Below are positions 55,234 to 63,314 of a stretch of DNA of 64,000 nucleotides, in pieces. The stretch lies in contig JAHEFF010000007.1 of the NCBI GenBank assembly GCA_024640315.1, positions 32,894-96,893 of the forward strand, given 5' to 3'. The notes beneath the pieces are model-generated. The model ran no database searches. It saw only the letters and a program-made list of their open reading frames with translations, and was not told the DNA's origin. This DNA is from Woeseiaceae bacterium (GTDB lineage: Bacteria; Pseudomonadota; Gammaproteobacteria; Steroidobacterales; Woeseiaceae). Numbering within the stretch: position 1 is the stretch's first letter; the number at the start of each line of letters is the position of its first letter. The translations under genes were made by a program, and so were the position numbers.

Positions 55234-56361
55234 TTACAGCGGGTCCCTGTAGGTGTCGACAGGCGGAAGTTCTGCGCCGGTCAGGCCTGCGGGCTTGCTT
55301 TCACCAACCACCGGCATTTCCAGCGAGCCGATTCCCTCGATCGTTCCGGTAACCACTTCGCCCGGTTGCAGGAATCGCTGTGCTCCGCGAACTGCAGTGC
55401 CCATTCCGGTACCGCCCGAGGTGCCATTGTTGATGACGTCGCCAGGGTAGAGCGTAATGATTGATGAACCGTATTCGATCAGCTCCCACAGGGAGTGAAT
55501 CATGTCGCCGGCGGTCGCTTCCTGCATCTGCTCGTCGCCGACACTCAAGGACTGACGCAGAATCTCCATCGGGTTACCGTAGAACTCTTTCGGCACGATC
55601 CACGGGCCCTGTGGCGCAAACGTGTCGTGGCCCTTGCCAACAAACCAGTCGCTGGTGAATCGTGCGCCGCCTGGTGGCCTGCCGCCACGATCCGAGATAT
55701 CCATTGTCACCATGTAGCCAAAGACGTGCGCTTCGGCGTCGTTGGCGCTGACGTACTTGGCAGTCCTGCCGATTACGGCGCCCAGCTCAACTTCCCAGTC
55801 TGTTCTGTTGCGGCCGTAGGGGATCACAATGGGTGAACCATTGCCGACGACAGCGCCGCGGCTTGGCTTGAGAAACAGGTATGGAACACCGCGCTCCTCG
55901 CGGCGCAGCCTCGCGGCCTCACGTCGCTCTTCGGGCGTGCCGGATTCATCGACGTGACTGTAGAAATTAACGGCAGCGTTGAGAATCTTGCCGGGATACA
56001 TGATTGGCGGCAGCGTGCGAACGTCATCGACGTTATGCACATAGGGAGGACGGTTCGCACCGAGCATGTCGACATGTTCGTTGACGATTTCATAGAGTCG
56101 TCTTTTCAGACCATAGTCGTAGCGCTCGATCAATTCGATCATGTTCGCGGGCATCGGTACGGCCGGAAACATCTCGCTTTTCTCAAGAGCTGCATTTGCG
56201 GCATCCAGTTCGATGAGCATGCTGTCGCGCAAAACGATGCCTACCCAGGGCGCACCATCGATCTCGAATGTGCCGACCTTGAACGGTTCAGCAATCTCCT
56301 GTGCAAAACCCGTTGCGGAAAAAAGGAAAGAGCAGATAACGACTAGTAATGCTCTGTGCAT
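55234..56361 (-). CDS. exported fumarylacetoacetate hydrolase (FAH) family protein
   Basis: FAH-fold enzyme of 375 residues with a signal peptide (cleavage near GFAQE), unusual because FAH proteins act in the cytoplasm. Family motifs are ILNAAVNFYSHVDE, FLKPSRG, WEVELGAVIG with the metal-binding glutamates, GYMVTMDISDRG, KGHDTFAPQGPW and TLYPGDVINNGTSGG. The family cleaves C-C bonds in or decarboxylates diketo acids. GGGGGAT precedes the ATG. It converges with the M20 peptidase gene. Confidence 0.87.
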   Translation of the reverse strand: MHRALLVVICSFLFSATGFAQEIAEPFKVGTFEIDGAPWVGIVLRDSMLIELDAANAALEKSEMFPAVPMPANMIELIERYDYGLKRRLYEIVNEHVDMLGANRPPYVHNVDDVRTLPPIMYPGKILNAAVNFYSHVDESGTPEERREAARLRREERGVPYLFLKPSRGAVVGNGSPIVIPYGRNRTDWEVELGAVIGRTAKYVSANDAEAHVFGYMVTMDISDRGGRPPGGARFTSDWFVGKGHDTFAPQGPWIVPKEFYGNPMEILRQSLSVGDEQMQEATAGDMIHSLWELIEYGSSIITLYPGDVINNGTSGGTGMGTAVRGAQRFLQPGEVVTGTIEGIGSLEMPVVGESKPAGLTGAELPPVDTYRDPL

Positions 56362-56452
56362 GACATCCCCCGGTCTTGTTGTTGATTTGATGCGGCCATT
56401 CGGCGGCAGTTGGGGCATTATATCGGCATTCGACGCGGTCCCGGTGATGCAA

Positions 56453-57244
56453 ATGCGATTGATGCGGATTTTTCTTTTACTCGTGTGGGTGAGTTCAGCG
56501 AGCGCTGTCGAATTGCCGGACTGGAGCGGTGTCTGGCAGCGTGTGGAAGGGAACGGTGGCATGTTCGATGTCTCGACCACCGAACCACCAGACGGTTTCG
56601 CCGGTACGCCAGGGGTCAGGCAGCATCCGCCGCTGACCGACGCATGGGAAAGGAAATACGCGGCCAACCTGGAGCTCGTGGCGGCAGGGCGATTGCCGGA
56701 CCCGATATCGCGTTGCGGAACGCCGGCTGGCTATCCACGTTTGCTCGCCCTGCCGGACGTCTATGAGTTCATCGTGCGGCCGGAGCAAACCTGGATCATT
56801 ACCGAGAATGGCCCGAATATCATGCGTATCTACACCGACGGCCGGCAGCACCCGCCGGCTGGAGAAAGGTGGCCAACTTTTACCGGTGATTCGGTGGGTC
56901 ACTGGGCGGATGGCGCGCTCGTGTTCACAACGGTCAGTATGGTCGGCGAGGCGCAGACCGTGCTGGATCGAAGTGGCATGACGTTGAGTGACCAGGCGCG
57001 CGTTACGACGCGGATGTACCTGACCGACGACGGCTTGTTGCGGGCGGAACTCGAAATAGAAGATTCGCTGGCGCTCACAAAGCCGTGGCGCGTTGTACGG
57101 CATTTCAGGCGCTTGCCGGAGGGTACCAAGGCATACGATTACGCCTGTGCCGAGAACAACAGGAACCCGATTACAAACTCCGGACAGACGTTGACCCTGG
57201 ATACCGACGGCAAGGTCATCGACAAGGTGATTGAGAATGACTAG
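56453..57244 (+). CDS. exported protein of unknown function, upstream of a DUF6152 gene
   Basis: A 263-residue protein with a signal peptide (cleavage near ASAVE). The mature protein opens with LPDWSGVWQRV, a beta-rich pattern with conserved Trp and Gly, and has two cysteines (SRCGTP, YACAE). I recognise no catalytic motif. Similar proteins tend to sit next to DUF6152 and amidohydrolase genes, as here. Three in-frame ATGs compete (56447, 56453, 56462); GGTG six bases before the second one decides the choice. It overlaps the next gene by 8 bases. Confidence 0.72.
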   Translation: MRLMRIFLLLVWVSSASAVELPDWSGVWQRVEGNGGMFDVSTTEPPDGFAGTPGVRQHPPLTDAWERKYAANLELVAAGRLPDPISRCGTPAGYPRLLALPDVYEFIVRPEQTWIITENGPNIMRIYTDGRQHPPAGERWPTFTGDSVGHWADGALVFTTVSMVGEAQTVLDRSGMTLSDQARVTTRMYLTDDGLLRAELEIEDSLALTKPWRVVRHFRRLPEGTKAYDYACAENNRNPITNSGQTLTLDTDGKVIDKVIEND

Positions 57245-57602
57245 ATTTGTTTACGCCATAGCCCTGCTGGTTTCCGCTTTTGCGGTTGACGCGCATCACT
57301 CGAGCGCGATGTTCGACAAGGAAGAAGTGGTCGAGGTTACTGCGACCGTCCGGGAGTTCCAGTGGACCAATCCGCACGTCTGGATTGAGATCATCATTGA
57401 GAACGAGGACGGCGTGGCGGAAGACTGGAGCATCGAAGGCCTGGGCCCGAACGGCCTTTTCCGCAACGGCTGGCGACCCAATTCGTTCAAGGCGGGAGAC
57501 AAGATAATTATTCGCTTCAACCCGATGTTGGACGGCTCGAAGGCGGGCGGTTTTATTGGTGCGAAATTTCAGGACGGACATACGCTTGGCAACTGGAAAT
57601 AA
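57237..57602 (+). CDS. DUF6152 family exported protein
   Basis: A 121-residue protein with a signal peptide (cleavage near VDAHH). The mature part begins HHSSAMFD and continues EVTATVREFQWTNPHVWIEI and GPNGLFRNGW, the pattern of DUF6152. Function unknown; the small single-domain beta fold and N-terminal His-His suggest metal or ligand binding. The start codon overlaps the preceding stop (ATGACTAG) and the amidohydrolase begins one base after its stop. Confidence 0.8.
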   Translation: MTRFVYAIALLVSAFAVDAHHSSAMFDKEEVVEVTATVREFQWTNPHVWIEIIIENEDGVAEDWSIEGLGPNGLFRNGWRPNSFKAGDKIIIRFNPMLDGSKAGGFIGAKFQDGHTLGNWK

Positions 57603-57603
57603 G

Positions 57604-58893
57604 ATGACAAGAACCTTCTTCAGTGCATTGATCTTGCTGGCTTCGACCGGGCTGGTCTGGGCAGAGGAGGGAGTAAGCCTGCTGCGCCCTGCACAGGTTT
57701 TTGACGGCGAAAAAATGCACGTCGGCTGGGTAGTGGCTGTCGAAGACCGGCACATTATTTATGCTGGCGAATCCGGAGGTTTCGACGAGAGCAATGCTGG
57801 CGAGGTCGTCGAATTGCCGGACATGACATTGTTGCCGGGTCTGATTGAGGGCCATTCGCATATCCTGCTGCATCCGTACAACGAAACGAGCTGGAATGAC
57901 CAGGTTTTGAAGGAGTCCGAGGCGGAGCGGTCGATTCGCGCCGCAGGGCATCTGCGCAAGACGCTGGAAGCGGGCGTCACGACGATGCGCGACCTTGGTT
58001 CGGAAGGCGCGGGCTACGCGGATGTTGGCATTCGTGACGCGCTGAAAAAAGGGATCATCCAGGGACCCCGGCTCATTGTCTCGGGAAAGGCTATCGTTGC
58101 GACCGGCAGCTACGGGCCTAAAGGATTTCACGAGGGTGTCGACGTGCCACTCGGGGCGGAGACGGCCGATGGTTACGATGATCTCGTTCGTGTCGTCCGG
58201 AGCCAGATCGGGAGAGACATCGATTTCGTCAAGGTCTATGCGGACTATCGTTGGGGTCCTGACGGCACGGCATCCGCTACGTTCACGCAGTCCGAACTGG
58301 AGACCATTGTTGAAGTCGCCGAAAGTAGCGGCCGGTACGTCGTTGCACACGCGTCCACCGCCGAGGCTATGAAGCGAGCCATCCTGGCGGGTGTCGAAAC
58401 GATCGAGCACGGCGATGGCGCGACCGCTGAAACCTACAAGTTGATGAAGGATCACAAGGTGGCGCTGTGTCCAACGTTGGCAGCGGGCGATGCAATCGCG
58501 CAGTACGGTGGCTGGAAAAAGGGCGTCGATCCGGATCCGCCTCGAATCGCAAGCAAAAAGAAAAGCTTTCGTGAGGCGTTGAACGCCGGCGTTACGATTT
58601 GTTTCGGTGGCGATGTCGGCGTCTATCCGCACGGCGACAATGTGCGTGAGCTGGAAATGATGGTTGACTACGGCATGGAAGCAGAAGACGTCGTACGGAC
58701 AGCGACCTCGGTCAATGCAGATCTGTTTCACCTCGACGATGAGGTCGGCAGAATCAGGAAGGGGTTACTGGCCGATATCATTGCGGTAGCGGGGGATCCG
58801 ACAGAGGACATCACGGCCTTGCGCGATGTACGCCTGATCCTGAGTGATGGAAGATTCATCAAACAACCAGCGGACCAGACAAATAATGAGTGA
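57604..58893 (+). CDS. exported amidohydrolase (imidazolonepropionase/prolidase-like)
   Basis: Metal-dependent amidohydrolase of 429 residues with a signal peptide (cleavage near VWAEE). Metal-site elements are EGHSHIL, a lysine in DFVKVYAD (probably the carbamylated bridging Lys), a histidine in VAHAST, a histidine in IEHGDG, and an aspartate in FGGDVGV. This matches exported Xaa-Pro and imidazolonepropionase-type amidohydrolases. Its stop overlaps the start of the nitrile hydratase-type operon by 8 bases (ATGAGTGA), so both belong to one transcript. Confidence 0.88.
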   Translation: MTRTFFSALILLASTGLVWAEEGVSLLRPAQVFDGEKMHVGWVVAVEDRHIIYAGESGGFDESNAGEVVELPDMTLLPGLIEGHSHILLHPYNETSWNDQVLKESEAERSIRAAGHLRKTLEAGVTTMRDLGSEGAGYADVGIRDALKKGIIQGPRLIVSGKAIVATGSYGPKGFHEGVDVPLGAETADGYDDLVRVVRSQIGRDIDFVKVYADYRWGPDGTASATFTQSELETIVEVAESSGRYVVAHASTAEAMKRAILAGVETIEHGDGATAETYKLMKDHKVALCPTLAAGDAIAQYGGWKKGVDPDPPRIASKKKSFREALNAGVTICFGGDVGVYPHGDNVRELEMMVDYGMEAEDVVRTATSVNADLFHLDDEVGRIRKGLLADIIAVAGDPTEDITALRDVRLILSDGRFIKQPADQTNNE

Positions 58894-59212
58894 ACCCTGG
58901 GGACCACACGATCTCGGCGGCCAGGACGGTGGACCGATCGATCTCGCTGAACACGATACGGCTTACTGGGAGTGGCAGATCGACGCCATGGTGCGCCTGG
59001 CGCTGAAGAAGGGCCTTATAAGCGACTTCGCGGAACTTCGTGATGGAATCGAGCAACTGACGCCGGATGATTACGCTCGCTGCACCTACTATGAGCGCTG
59101 GGCCAAATCGCTGGCATACGCGTTAGTGTCTCGAGGCGTCATTGATGAAAAGCGGTTGAACGAGAAAATCGCTGCGGTCAAAGCACGGCAGGACGCGGAG
59201 GGGGCCGCATGA
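58886..59212 (+). CDS. nitrile hydratase / thiocyanate hydrolase beta subunit, N-terminal half
   Basis: A 108-residue subunit. The start GPHDLGGQDGGPI and the motif YARCTYYERWAKSLAYAL match the first half of nitrile hydratase beta, including the arginine of YYER that contacts the oxidised active-site cysteines of the alpha subunit. The C-terminal barrel is encoded by the next gene, a split also known in thiocyanate hydrolase and toyocamycin nitrile hydratase. A role as maturation protein is less likely because the GPHDLGG hallmark of a structural subunit is present. It overlaps both neighbours. Confidence 0.87.
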   Translation: MSEPWGPHDLGGQDGGPIDLAEHDTAYWEWQIDAMVRLALKKGLISDFAELRDGIEQLTPDDYARCTYYERWAKSLAYALVSRGVIDEKRLNEKIAAVKARQDAEGAA

Positions 59213-59496
59213 ACGAACCTGTTTTTCATGTCGGGCAGCGCGTGCGCATTGCCGACCGAACGCCGCCCGTCCATCATCGGGTGCCATCCTATGCGAAAGG
59301 CCAGGTTGGTGTCATTGAGCGTGTGTGCGGGTTGCATGGCGAACCGGAGAAATTCATTCGCGGTGACGGCAAGCCGCCGCAGCGCATCTATCGCGTACGT
59401 ATTCCGCAACCCGAGCTGTGGACAAGCTACGAAGGAACGGAGGGCGACAAGCTCGAAATAGAAATATTCGAACACTGGCTGGAGGCGGCAGAATGA
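59209..59496 (+). CDS. nitrile hydratase / thiocyanate hydrolase beta subunit, C-terminal half
   Basis: A 95-residue SH3-like barrel subunit: FHVGQRVRI, HHRVPSYAKGQVGVIERVCG, RIYRVRI and ELW-x-SYEG match the second half of nitrile hydratase beta. In fused homologues I recall an arginine at the position that reads Lys here in YAKG; this may affect substrate preference. Its start overlaps the first half by ATGA and its stop overlaps the alpha subunit start by ATGA, so the three proteins should be made in equal amounts. Confidence 0.87.
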   Translation: MNEPVFHVGQRVRIADRTPPVHHRVPSYAKGQVGVIERVCGLHGEPEKFIRGDGKPPQRIYRVRIPQPELWTSYEGTEGDKLEIEIFEHWLEAAE

Positions 59497-60119
59497 CTGA
59501 CCATGACCACGATCATTCGAGAACTTTTCAGCCCGATCACGCCGAGCCAACGTCAGACGGTGCCCGTATCGGCCTGGCTTTACGCGAATTACTGATCGAA
59601 GCCGGACACTACACGGCCGGCGAAGAGCAGTCTGTCATCGAGGCGATGCAGGGAGCGTCGCCGGAGAATGGCGGTCGTATCGTGGCAAAGGCCTGGAACG
59701 ATGCGGAGTACAAGGAGCGTTTGCTGGCGAACGGTGCCGAAGCAATCAAGGAGCTCGGTTACGAGCTCGAGCCTTACGAGTTCACCGTAATGGAGAACAC
59801 CGCAGACACGCACAATGTGATTGTGTGCACCTTGTGCTCCTGCTACCCGCGCGCGCTGCTTGGCATGTCGCCAGCCTGGTACAAGTCCTCGAGTTATCGG
59901 GCGCGCGTGGTTCGCGAGCCTCGCTCCGTGCTTGCCGAGTTCGGTGTGGAGCTGAGCGACGACGTCTCTGTCCGCGTGCACGACTCGACTGCGGAATTGC
60001 GCTACATGGTTTTGCCGCAACGCCCCGCAGGTACCGATGACTGGTCGGAAGCGCAGCTGGCAAAACTGGTCACACGGAACTCGTTGGTGGGTACAGAGCG
60101 AGACTTGAAAATCGCCTGA
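59493..60119 (+). CDS. nitrile hydratase / thiocyanate hydrolase alpha-type subunit, cobalt form
   Basis: Catalytic subunit of 208 residues. The metal-binding loop VCTLCSC has ligands Cys112, Cys115 and Cys117; threonine after the first cysteine marks the cobalt type (iron enzymes have serine). The second and third cysteines are normally oxidised to sulfinic and sulfenic acid. The sequence following the loop (YPRALLGMSPAWYKSSSYRARVV) is typical. The His/Asp-rich N-terminus (DHDHDHSR) may help metal loading. No separate cobalt transporter or activator gene is adjacent. Nitrile versus thiocyanate use cannot be decided. Confidence 0.92.
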   Translation: MTDHDHDHSRTFQPDHAEPTSDGARIGLALRELLIEAGHYTAGEEQSVIEAMQGASPENGGRIVAKAWNDAEYKERLLANGAEAIKELGYELEPYEFTVMENTADTHNVIVCTLCSCYPRALLGMSPAWYKSSSYRARVVREPRSVLAEFGVELSDDVSVRVHDSTAELRYMVLPQRPAGTDDWSEAQLAKLVTRNSLVGTERDLKIA

Positions 60120-60142
60120 GGTATTTTCGGAGGCAAGAAAGA

Positions 60143-61096
60143 ATGAAAACACTGCTGATCGCCATCGCCATATCAATGATTGCCGTCAAATCACCTGTGT
60201 CACTCGCACAGGAATCGCAGCCGTCCCGGGAATGGACGGACGAGCAGATTGCGGCCGCCGTCAACAAAGTAAGGGCTGGCCGCGACCTGACGCCGGCAAG
60301 CTGGCCGGGTGGCGCGAAAGTCGCCGTGATGCTGTCCTTCGATGTGGACAATGAAACCATCTGGTTGCGAAACGATGACACGAGCATTGGCGGCCTGTCG
60401 CAGGGAGAGTATGGATCGCGGGTAGCGCTGGGCCGGATACTGGCATTGCTGGACGAGTATGATATCCCCGCAAGTTTCTTCGGGCCGGCCGTCAGTTTTT
60501 CACTGGCACCGCAGATGATTGACATGATCCAGGCATCGGGCCGCAATGAGATCGGCATCCACGGCTGGATTCACGAGACCAACGCAGTTTTGCCCCGGGA
60601 AGAGGAAGAGCGCCTGCTGCAGAAGGCGGTTGAGCGAATGACGGCGTTAGTGGGCAAGCGACCAGTCGGCTACCGGGCACCTTCCTGGAATTTTTCGGAT
60701 AACACACTCGACCTGCTGCTGGAGATGGGCTTCCTGTATGACTCCTCGTTAATGGCCGACGATCGTCCCTACGAGATTGTCGCGAATGGCGCGCCAACCG
60801 GTTTCGTTGAGCTCCCGGTGCAATGGATACTTGACGACGCGCCATTGATGAACCCGCTGGGTCCGCGCTACGAGAGTCCGCGCGATGTGCTGCAGGTTTA
60901 CAAGGACGAATTCGACGTAGCGTACGAAGAGGGCACAACATTCCTGCTGACGATGCATCCCCATTACATCGGTCATCGGTCACGCATCGTCGTGCTACGG
61001 GAGCTTATCGAACACATCAAGGCAAAGCCGGATGTCTGGTTCGGTACGCACGAGGCTGCAGTACGCTGGGTGCGCAAGCAGGCGGATATGGACTAA
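60143..61096 (+). CDS. exported polysaccharide deacetylase family protein
   Basis: NodB-fold carbohydrate or amide deacetylase of 317 residues with a signal peptide (cleavage near SLAQE). Catalytic elements are LSFDVDNE (Asp67/Asp69), the histidine pair in GIHGWIHE, RAPSWNFS and LTMHPHYIGH at the end. The arrangement is close to PuuE/Helicobacter PgdA-like proteins, some of which are cyclic imidases or allantoinases and not sugar deacetylases. GGAGG precedes the ATG. It follows the nitrile hydratase operon by 23 bases and may be part of it. Confidence 0.85.
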   Translation: MKTLLIAIAISMIAVKSPVSLAQESQPSREWTDEQIAAAVNKVRAGRDLTPASWPGGAKVAVMLSFDVDNETIWLRNDDTSIGGLSQGEYGSRVALGRILALLDEYDIPASFFGPAVSFSLAPQMIDMIQASGRNEIGIHGWIHETNAVLPREEEERLLQKAVERMTALVGKRPVGYRAPSWNFSDNTLDLLLEMGFLYDSSLMADDRPYEIVANGAPTGFVELPVQWILDDAPLMNPLGPRYESPRDVLQVYKDEFDVAYEEGTTFLLTMHPHYIGHRSRIVVLRELIEHIKAKPDVWFGTHEAAVRWVRKQADMD

Positions 61097-61103
61097 TCGA
61101 AGG

Positions 61104-62123
61104 TCAGGCAACCCCGGCTTCGAGCAATTCAATCGTCCCCGCGTCAGCATCGATCTTCACTTCGATGCCCAGTGGAATCGTGAACTGCTCATCGATATGG
61201 CCAATCATCGCGCCGCTGAATGCCGGGATGCCGAGTGGCTTGATGTGTTCCGCAACCATCTGCTCCATTGTCAAAGATCCGTAGCCGCCACCAGGTCCAC
61301 ACTCTGTGCAGCGACCGAAGACAAATCCCTCGATCTTGCTTAGCACGCCGGACAGTGCCAGCTCCGTCATCATGCGGTCCACGCGGTAAACGGCTTCATC
61401 GACGTCCTCGATGAACAGAATGCTGCCGTCGAAGTCTGGCAGGTAGCCGGAGCCGGTCACTGCGGTCAACAAAGAAAGATTGCCGCCGAATATGGGGCCG
61501 CTGGCTTTCCCTCCGCCGATGGTCTGGACCAGGTTTTCAGTCTGCACCAGCGTATTTTCGGTAATGAATGTCGGGTTGCTAAGCTTGTAGTGCTCTCCAT
61601 TCATAACGACCCGGCGAAAATGTTCCGCCGAAAAGAGATTCAGTGGACTTGGCCCGTGAAAAGTGACGAGACCTGTTTTGACGTGCACCGCCGTGATCAG
61701 AGCCGTCGCGTCGCTGTAACCAAGCAGCACTTTCGGGTTCTCCCGAATCATGTCGTAGTCGAGCAGCGGTAACAGGCGTGGTGCACCCCATCCACCACGC
61801 GCAAAAATCATTTTGATCTCCGGATCTTTGAAAAACGCGTTGATGTCGCTCGCACGCGCTTCATCTTCGCCAGCGAAATAGCCGTGCTGATCGAAGTAGT
61901 GATCGCCCAGCGTGACTTCCAGACCAAGCGATTCGAGGGCGTCCACCCAGATCCTTGTGTTCTCGGTTCCGAAAGCAGCGGTTGCGGGGCTCACGAGGCC
62001 AACCCGATCGCCCGGCCGGACTCGCGGCGGCTTGATCAGGGCTTCTTTTGCGTTAGCAGGCGAGGTGGCGGTTGCGATACCTGCAGCCCCGACGGCGGAT
62101 AAAAATTCGCGGCGATTGATCAT
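61104..62123 (-). CDS. LD-carboxypeptidase (S66 family)
   Basis: Serine peptidase of 339 residues of the LdcA/MccF family, which removes the terminal D-Ala from tetrapeptide stems of murein. An N-terminal segment NRREFLSAVGAAG looks like a Tat-type signal, so it is probably exported, unlike E. coli LdcA. The nucleophile is Ser137 in GYSDAT; the glutamate lies in FIEDVDEA and the histidine in GAMIGHIDEQ. Together with the deacetylase on its other side it points to murein turnover. It converges with that gene at a distance of 7 bases. Confidence 0.9.
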   Translation of the reverse strand: MINRREFLSAVGAAGIATATSPANAKEALIKPPRVRPGDRVGLVSPATAAFGTENTRIWVDALESLGLEVTLGDHYFDQHGYFAGEDEARASDINAFFKDPEIKMIFARGGWGAPRLLPLLDYDMIRENPKVLLGYSDATALITAVHVKTGLVTFHGPSPLNLFSAEHFRRVVMNGEHYKLSNPTFITENTLVQTENLVQTIGGGKASGPIFGGNLSLLTAVTGSGYLPDFDGSILFIEDVDEAVYRVDRMMTELALSGVLSKIEGFVFGRCTECGPGGGYGSLTMEQMVAEHIKPLGIPAFSGAMIGHIDEQFTIPLGIEVKIDADAGTIELLEAGVA

Positions 62124-62175
62124 TTCATTTTCATTGTTGGTTTGCTCTCACCAAGTATGGCAGTGTGAGGGGACG

Positions 62176-63105
62176 ATGAACAAATTTGAACAATTACTGA
62201 AACTCGACAGGCCGATCATCATCGATGGCGGTCTCGCGACACAGCTCGAATCGATGGGCTTTAAAATTGATGGTGCACTTTGGTCAGCGACGCTGCTTGA
62301 GAGCAATCCACGAGCCATTATTGACGCGCATCGAGCCTATCTCGATGCCGGGGCCGAAATCATCATCAGTGCGAGTTACCAGGCAAGTCGCAGAGGATTC
62401 GTGGCGCGTGGTCACAGCCCAGAGGAAGCGGACAAACTGATTGCCAGCGCCGTTGATCTCGCATTGACGGCGCGGGAGGAATATATGGCTGACAATCCGC
62501 GTGCACGCGAGCCCCTGGTTGCCGCAAGCGTAGGTCCCTACGGAGCTACTATGCATGATGGCTCGGAATATACGGGCAAATACCAGGCATCGGTGCAGGA
62601 GCTTGGCGAGTTTCATGCCCAGCGGCTCGCATTACTGGATCGATGTGGCGCCGATCTCCTGGCAGTGGAAACTATCCCCAATTTCAACGAGGCGAGGTTG
62701 CTTTGCGACTTGCTGGAAGAGGTTAAATCCTCTGCCTGGATATCGTTCGCCTGCCGCAATGAAAAGAGTTTGAGCGATGGTTCGCGTCTCTGGGCCGCTG
62801 CCGGTTTGTTTGCAGATCATTCGCGAGTCCTGGCCGTCGGCGTTAATTGCACGCCGCCAGAATTCATCACGCCGTTAATAGCCGAACTGAGGTCTGCTGC
62901 ACCAGACAAGGCCATCGTCGTCTATCCTAATTCGGGCGAGACCTATCATTCGAAAGACAACAGCTGGTCCGGTACCGCGTGCAATCTGGACAAGGAGTTT
63001 AACGTCACAGACTGGTATGAAGCCGGGGCGAAGTTAATTGGTGGTTGTTGTCGAACGGGTCCGACGGATATCGCCGCTATTCTCGCCCGAGTGGGCAGCG
63101 GTTAG
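62176..63105 (+). CDS. mmuM: homocysteine S-methyltransferase
   Basis: Zinc enzyme of 309 residues that methylates homocysteine with S-methylmethionine or SAM. The zinc ligands are Cys225 (GVNCTPP) and Cys291/Cys292 (GGCCRTG). DGGLATQLE near the N-terminus is the family start. The ATG has GAGGGGA a few bases upstream; longer in-frame starts run into the divergent LD-carboxypeptidase gene. It gives a second route to methionine besides the metA-metY cluster at the left end. Confidence 0.92.
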   Translation: MNKFEQLLKLDRPIIIDGGLATQLESMGFKIDGALWSATLLESNPRAIIDAHRAYLDAGAEIIISASYQASRRGFVARGHSPEEADKLIASAVDLALTAREEYMADNPRAREPLVAASVGPYGATMHDGSEYTGKYQASVQELGEFHAQRLALLDRCGADLLAVETIPNFNEARLLCDLLEEVKSSAWISFACRNEKSLSDGSRLWAAAGLFADHSRVLAVGVNCTPPEFITPLIAELRSAAPDKAIVVYPNSGETYHSKDNSWSGTACNLDKEFNVTDWYEAGAKLIGGCCRTGPTDIAAILARVGSG

Positions 63106-63115
63106 TTTGAGTCAG

Positions 63116-63247
63116 CTATACGGAAGCCAGGACATACAGGGAGTCGTCGTCCTCCATTTCCGTGTAGACGACGATATCCAGCAGGTTGAACACGTCGCCA
63201 AAGATTGATCGAAGACCAAAGCCCGCTCGTTGATTATCGCGAAAGTC
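63116..63247 (-). pseudogene. C-terminal remnant of an unidentified gene
   Basis: A 43-codon open stretch, bounded upstream by an in-frame TGA and with no usable start, reads like a real protein end: FRDNQRAGFGLRSIFGDVFN and DIVVYTEMEDDDS. It ends 10 bases from the convergent homocysteine methyltransferase stop. A neighbouring frame continues plausibly upstream for about 10 residues (GFVAGGFETF), consistent with a frameshifted, mostly deleted gene. I do not recognise the family. Confidence 0.35.
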
Positions 63248-63314
63248 TCAAAACCGCCGGCCACAAACCCTGCAGCCTGCAAACGCTGCCCTCGCAGGGG
63301 TTAACCCCATCGAA

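Noticed and set aside
57553..58731. 392-codon open frame on the minus strand
   Set aside because: It is antisense to the exported amidohydrolase with an intact metal site.
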